From: Bradyrhizobium sp. 186
GTDB taxonomy: Bacteria; Pseudomonadota; Alphaproteobacteria; Rhizobiales; Xanthobacteraceae
Assembly: GCF_023101685.1 (NCBI RefSeq)
Contig: NZ_CP082164.1
Span: 124,001 to 188,000, forward strand
Direction: 5' to 3'
Length of the DNA stretch: 64,000 bases
The translations under genes and the position numbers were made by a program. Positions 63,988 through 64,000 of the stretch are shown here, one piece after another. Numbering within the stretch: position 1 is the stretch's first letter; each line of letters begins with the position of its first letter. The notes below the pieces were generated by a model. The model saw only the letters and a list, made by a program, of their open reading frames with translations, did no database searches and was not told the DNA's origin.

Positions 63988-64000
63988 GCGAGGCTTAGAG

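Overview
The window is a high-GC alphaproteobacterial chromosome segment, almost certainly Bradyrhizobium. The clearest marker is a Fur-family regulator at 58326-58817 that has the length (163 aa) and the heme regulatory motif (GCPWH, Cys29) of the Bradyrhizobium iron response regulator Irr. Its divergent fabA-fabB-fabI neighbours, the sdhCDAB and trpFBA-accD-folC operons, and several palindromic intergenic elements of the kind scattered through Bradyrhizobium genomes agree with this. Nearly all of the window is core chromosome. I see no insertion sequence, prophage, CRISPR array, tRNA or rRNA.

Layout. 1-5.6 kb: the 5'-half of a secreted caspase-like protein, a DUF6455-type protein, a CoA-ester lyase with an in-frame HAD phosphatase behind it, carbonic anhydrase, asd and an inner-membrane hypothetical. 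5.7-15.2 kb: a small secreted protein, leuB, an MFS transporter, a molybdenum oxidoreductase with its cytochrome b subunit, a fasciclin protein, an SDR, malonyl-CoA synthetase and a TauE/SafE permease. 15.7-23.5 kb: sdhCDAB, a hybrid histidine kinase and an SbmA/BacA-type ABC protein. 23.7-31.6 kb: sppA, ihfB, a LapA-domain protein, trpF-trpB-trpA, accD, folC and a phosphoesterase. 31.7-49.8 kb: a long minus-strand block. Read 5' to 3' it is ubiE, ubiB, coaBC, dut, a DivL-like pseudo-histidine kinase, a TsaE/AmgK fusion, a PilZ protein, murU, addB, addA, trxA and an ATP-dependent DNA ligase. 49.9-57.3 kb: mutM, an orphan ParA-type ATPase, a degenerate serine protease, a MoeB-like protein, a divergent AKR/LysR pair and a 2-hydroxyacid dehydrogenase. 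57.6-64 kb: an SH3 protein, irr, fabA-fabB-fabI, a GST, a GNAT acetyltransferase and oxyR.

How the genes work together. Three gene sets form tight, overlapping operons: sdhCDAB (TCA cycle and respiration), trpFBA (tryptophan) with accD-folC close behind, and the divL - tsaE/amgK - murU - addBA block, which places cell-cycle signalling, peptidoglycan recycling and double-strand-break repair side by side. Iron sensing (irr) sits back-to-back with the anaerobic unsaturated fatty acid genes. Peroxide sensing (oxyR) closes the window with a dyad over its own translation start region.

Most unusual item: the CoaBC protein at 45967-47415 carries an N-terminal ribbon-helix-helix domain resembling FitA-type antitoxins. 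A perfect 7-3-7 inverted repeat lies 20 bp upstream of its start codon and overlaps a plausible promoter -10 element. This suggests a coenzyme A biosynthetic enzyme that represses its own transcription. Other departures from the norm are the Tyr-for-His H-box of the DivL-like kinase, an AccD without its zinc-ribbon cysteines, a trypsin-fold protein without its catalytic His, an AKR without its catalytic His, and a shared dyad in the sdhC and sppA leaders.
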